Assembly (NCBI GenBank): GCA_963580285.1
Contig: OY757011.1
Coordinates: 101,152,316-101,216,315 of the forward strand
Reading direction: 5' to 3'
DNA length: 64,000 nucleotides
Origin: Lucinisca nassula
Taxonomy: Eukaryota > Mollusca > Bivalvia > Lucinida > Lucinidae
Shown here: positions 62,515 to 64,000 of the stretch, piece after piece
Layout of the letters: each line of letters begins with the position of its first letter
How positions within the stretch are numbered: the stretch's first letter is position 1
Position numbers and translations under genes: made by a program
Notes under the pieces: model-generated
Seen by the model: only the letters and a program-made list of their open reading frames with translations
What the model was told of the DNA's origin: nothing
The model's database searches: none

Positions 62515-63257
62515 TGTTCAATCTAGGCTGCGCCATTGCGCCCGCTTTTCACATGAGGGGCGCACTAGAGATCATTCAATGGGCCCGTCGGGCGCAACTG
62601 TAGAATTTAGAGACTTTTTCTTCAGGAGTTCATTTTTGCGATTTTCTCGCGGTTTTTCGGCTGCCTGTTGCGTATTGTTGAGTTGATCAAAAACTGCATG
62701 TTGCCTGAACAAAATAGCTTAGAAAAACATTTTGTTTCATATGTTTAACTAGTAACAATTCTTATTTTTATAAACCGAAATCGACGTTTTGTTTACCGGG
62801 GGATGCGGCCATGTTCGGTATACTTGTGTGCGCCGGGTGGCTTCTGCCAAATTCGTGTGCGGCTTACGCTAAATACCGGACCGATATACCGCAATATACT
62901 GATGCGGGCCCTATTTATTACAGAGTTCTTCTCTTCCAGAACTATTTTTAATGACATTCATTCTAGATAAAACATGCATTTAGCACTTGAGCAAGACACT
63001 TTATCCAAATTGTTTTGTACTGGTTAAATAAGGTAATGAGCAAATGTGACCAACTCTGTATTAGAAGATGGGTAGATAAACTAGCAGATTTTGTCTGTGC
63101 TGTTAAACTTGTTTTGTGTCCATTTTTATCATGCACCTAAAACCTTAAGATAAATCTGGTAACTTTATATAGTATAATTTAAGGGCCCCCCAAATTTCCG
63201 AATGGCCCCCTTTTCCAAGGCCTGTGGGCCCCCAAACCCCAAATCCTGGATTGAACA
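62515..63257. mobile_element. TIR element with TGTTCAATC(T/C)AGG ends
   Basis: TGTTCAATCTAGG at 62515 is inverted at 63245 (CCTGGATTGAACA), 12 of 13 matching, followed inward by GC-rich GCGCCATTGCGCCCG and GGGCCCCCAAA. Non-coding. Superfamily uncertain (hAT-like by style). Confidence 0.6.
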
Positions 63258-64000
63258 CATAGGTTACTTGACATTATTTTTTTTCTACTAATTACGAACA
63301 ACAAAAAAAAAATACAAAATGATAAAATGTAACCTAAGATACAAGGTTTTGGTTTTCAACTTTGAAGCAAAACAACTATTTGATAAATCACAAACTCAAA
63401 ACTATAGAACAGATAATACCATTTTATCTCTATAACTTTTCATGTTATTTATGACTGTCGTAGATGGTATGACAATTAACAATAAAGCCAATAGATAAGT
63501 AAGTGTCTTGGGGTGTTTATTACATTGCCGAATTGCATTTGATGACAGCTACCAGAGTATATACTGTGCTTTATGTGACTGTTTTGGGACGTAAACAGCG
63601 TCCCAATTTTGTTTATTAAATAATTTTAAATACTTGTAGGTATTGTAAAGCCTTCTAAAACTCTTTAGGAAATAAATAAACAATAAATTTTGGTGTCTTG
63701 GGGTGTCTTGTGGCTTTCAGACTGACCGCCATATCTACACGATTTTGGGGTTAATTTTGCATTTTTCTGCCTTATTTCCACTTTTGGGCTGCACTCATGT
63801 ACATCCTTATAATAGGACCTTAGATACCTACTCATGTGGATTTTCGAACGGAAAATCAGTGCCCGGTAAAGTGCAATTGTCCCCTTGTCGCTAGCAAGCT
63901 TGTCTTTCTTTTTGTTGTTAAAAATCGGTCGCGAAAACCTATTACAAATTTAGACAAAAGCGCTACATTGACATTGCTAATGTGTGGACAATATGCCAGT
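63258..64000. other. no gene seen
   Basis: AT-rich; GTGTCTTGGGGTGT occurs at 63503 and 63693. A 63-aa frame at 63703-63891 overlaps the inverted repeat and shows no motif. Confidence 0.45.

Larger units (their letters stand above)
60283..63727. repeat. 36-bp inverted pair 3.4 kb apart
   Basis: GGTCGGTCTGAAAGCCCCAA at 60283 and, in reverse, GGTCAGTCTGAAAGCCACAA from 63727 match at about 33 of 36 positions, ending in repeated AAGACACC. They could be TIRs of a 3.4-kb element now filled with younger insertions, or two independent copies. Confidence 0.45.

Noticed and set aside
62790..62825. Minus-strand ATGGCCGCATCCCCCG before GTAAAC as the peflin first exon
   Set aside because: Leaves the wrong phase for the 37956 exon (needs phase 0) and lies inside a TIR element.

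Overview
The window looks like intron-rich, repeat-saturated nuclear DNA from a bivalve mollusc. This is inferred from three things: an animal peflin gene with GT-AG introns, tRNA-derived SINEs whose tails read ACGTTAAACC as in molluscan SINEs, and Helentron/pearl-like non-autonomous elements carrying internal satellite arrays next to ACGG-type microsatellites. I cannot fix the species. There is no sign of bacterial genes, operons, CRISPR or phage.

One clear host gene is present, on the minus strand: peflin (a penta-EF-hand calcium sensor). Six exons were reconstructed by hand between 21602 and 37956. A 166-residue Gly/Pro/Gln/Tyr-rich tail is followed by five EF-hands and a stop, with all five intervening introns GT-AG and phase-compatible (330 codons including the stop). 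The first, start-codon exon lies further right and was not found.

Almost everything else is mobile DNA. (1) About a dozen Helentron-like elements share one architecture: a 5' end near C(A/T)AGAG, a short hairpin, one arm of a subterminal repeat, a 130-320 bp tandem array, a GACGGACGG/ACAGACAG microsatellite, a 3' hairpin containing the same arm, and a final TAA. (2) TTAA-flanked palindromic MITEs of three families (A, B, C) with CCC...GGG ends, probably piggyBac-type, share one central hairpin. (3) TA-flanked CAGT/CAAT-ended MITEs. (4) Several SINE families, many with target-site duplications that I could read. (5) Decayed non-LTR retrotransposon pieces (endonuclease and reverse transcriptase) at 38.4-39.0, 46.9-47.5, 51.5-53.0, 54.4-55.4, 58.4-58.7 and 59.3 kb, and a mariner transposase relic at the left edge.

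Layout: 0-21 kb is repeats, with a triple-nested insertion at 1.1-3.6 kb and large array elements at 4.2-6.0, 10.2-12.1 and 14.2-16.2 kb. 21.6-38 kb is the peflin gene with introns full of MITEs and nested elements (notably 30.9-34.1 kb). 38-45.2 kb holds an endonuclease relic and three stacked array elements. 45.2-46.8 kb is a TA-flanked element hosting two SINEs. 46.8-60 kb is retrotransposon debris plus a BED-finger reading frame. 60-64 kb is SINE, array element and TIR elements. The most rewarding material is the nested stratigraphy and the common end-structure of the array elements, including nuclear-receptor-like AGGTCA clusters inside four of the arrays.
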